This document shows, one piece after another, positions 5,926-6,742 of a stretch of DNA of 6,742 nucleotides. The notes beneath the pieces were generated by a model that saw nothing but the letters and a program-made list of their open reading frames with translations, was not told the origin of the DNA and did not search any database. This DNA is from Peptostreptococcaceae bacterium. GTDB lineage: Bacteria > Bacillota_A > Clostridia > Peptostreptococcales > Acidaminobacteraceae. The stretch is taken from assembly GCA_013619035.1 (NCBI GenBank), contig JABXKX010000358.1, positions 1-6,742 of the forward strand, given 5' to 3'. Positions within the stretch are counted from its first letter, which is position 1, and every line of letters starts with the position of its first letter. Made by a program: the position numbers and the translations under genes.

Positions 5926-6742
5926 AAGTAAAATATGACTGTATAGAGTGTCTGACAAGACAGACCATAACTTTGGCAAAAAAAATGACTGATGATGAAG
6001 TATCGCAACAAAATATAATCAGTTTTGGTTTAAAAGCATTAGGAGAACATAGTTTTAAAGTGGCACCACCTTTGATTACAGGACTTGTATATGAATATGC
6101 GCAAGTGCTTTCGGGGGTGACAGATGCTTTTGAAGATGAAAAAAAAGACCATAATTTAATTGCGCAAAATATGATAGAAGATATGGATTTAAGAGATAAA
6201 GTACTTATGAGTGATAAACCTTTTGATACAGCAGTAAGACTGAGTATTGCAGGGAATATCATCGATTTTAGTGTGGGTTATGATATAGATGAATCTTTAG
6301 TAAAAGACTCGGTTGAGTTATGTATGACCTCTGAAATTCATGGTGAGTCCACTGATACATTAAAAGAAGACGTTGAAAAGGCTAAAAAGATACTGGTACT
6401 TAGCGACAATGCTGGTGAAATCGTCTTTGATCAACTTCTAGTATCCTTCTTACCAAAATGCAAAACGACTTATGTAGTTAAAGGTGGTCCCATTGTTAAT
6501 GATGCAACTATGGAAGATGCAGAAGCTGTAGGCATGACAAAACTATTAAAAGTTATTGATACGGGCTCTACAATACAAGGTACTATGTTAGACCACTGCT
6601 CAGAAGAGTTTAATAAAGTATTTGAGGACTCTGATTTAATCATATCAAAAGGTCAAGCAAATTATGAAACTCTAAATCACTTATCAGATAAAAATATTTA
6701 TTTCTTATTAAGAGCAAAATGTGGTTGTATAGCAGATGAAAT
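5922..6742 (+). CDS. DUF89 / ARMT1-like damage-control phosphatase, 3'-truncated
   Basis: The frame is open to the window edge: 273 residues plus two bases, probably some 10-20 residues short of complete. Prokaryotic DUF89 proteins are metal-dependent phosphatases linked to removal of damaged or unwanted phosphometabolites. Visible signatures: the N-terminal CxxC (DCIECL) of the prokaryotic subfamily, the helical N-terminal region, GNIIDF, then the catalytic core with LSDNAGEIVFD (Asp162 and Asn163, metal-binding type), VVKGGPIVNDATMEDA (Lys187, Asn193, Asp194), SKGQANYETL (242-251) and the late LLRAKCG. These motifs all look intact, so the enzyme is likely active; its substrate is not predictable. 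The start overlaps the Nudix-remnant stop as ATGA, so translation is probably coupled, and the promoter is that before the Nudix gene. An AAGAGG sequence about nine bases upstream can serve as ribosome binding site. Confidence 0.92.
   Translation, partial: MKVKYDCIECLTRQTITLAKKMTDDEVSQQNIISFGLKALGEHSFKVAPPLITGLVYEYAQVLSGVTDAFEDEKKDHNLIAQNMIEDMDLRDKVLMSDKPFDTAVRLSIAGNIIDFSVGYDIDESLVKDSVELCMTSEIHGESTDTLKEDVEKAKKILVLSDNAGEIVFDQLLVSFLPKCKTTYVVKGGPIVNDATMEDAEAVGMTKLLKVIDTGSTIQGTMLDHCSEEFNKVFEDSDLIISKGQANYETLNHLSDKNIYFLLRAKCGCIADE

Noticed and set aside
5834..6262. 142-residue open frame on the - strand
   Set aside because: It is antisense to the Nudix remnant and the DUF89 gene, has a low-complexity Ser/Phe/Leu-rich translation, and matches no family. 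It is a shadow of the real coding strand. The other - strand frames (696-926, 1016-1210, 1602-1817, 3465-3734) are rejected on the same grounds.

Overview
The window is AT-rich, with all supported genes on the + strand, AGGAGG-type ribosome binding sites, TATAAT-like promoters and short U-tailed terminator hairpins. This suggests a low-GC Firmicute, probably an anaerobic clostridial lineage. That placement is inferred from sequence style and gene families, not from a marker gene. Stop codons TAA, TAG and TGA all appear at plausible gene ends and tryptophan is written TGG throughout, so the standard bacterial code is assumed.

Layout. (1) Positions 1-930 hold the 3' part of a gene made of near-identical 132-nt (44-aa) acidic tandem repeats, closed by a GAAA-loop terminator. 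(2) Positions 976-3054 hold a two-component system: an extended -10 promoter, an OmpR/PhoB-type response regulator, and an overlapping HAMP-HisKA-HATPase membrane histidine kinase whose stop codon lies inside its own terminator hairpin. (3) Positions 3090-5040 look like one operon: a class I SAM methyltransferase, a PP2C/SpoIIE-like phosphatase reading frame broken by two in-frame stop codons, and a small six-cysteine protein of unknown function. (4) Positions 5125-5600 hold a stand-alone AHSA1/SRPBCC protein gene with a strong terminator. (5) From 5633 to the right edge there is a good promoter, a Nudix-family gene that has lost its whole catalytic centre by an apparent in-frame internal deletion, and, overlapping it by ATGA, a DUF89/ARMT1-like damage-control phosphatase cut by the window edge.

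How the genes fit together. The kinase and regulator form a signalling pair whose stimulus and targets are not visible. The methyltransferase, phosphatase and Cys-rich protein are translationally linked (11-nt overlap, then a Shine-Dalgarno sequence overlapping a stop codon), which suggests a shared task. The Nudix and DUF89 genes are both metabolite house-cleaning families, but only the DUF89 gene still looks catalytic. No complete new system is evident. The most notable signals are the mosaic repeat array, the doubly stopped but otherwise intact phosphatase, and the Nudix gene lacking its Nudix box.
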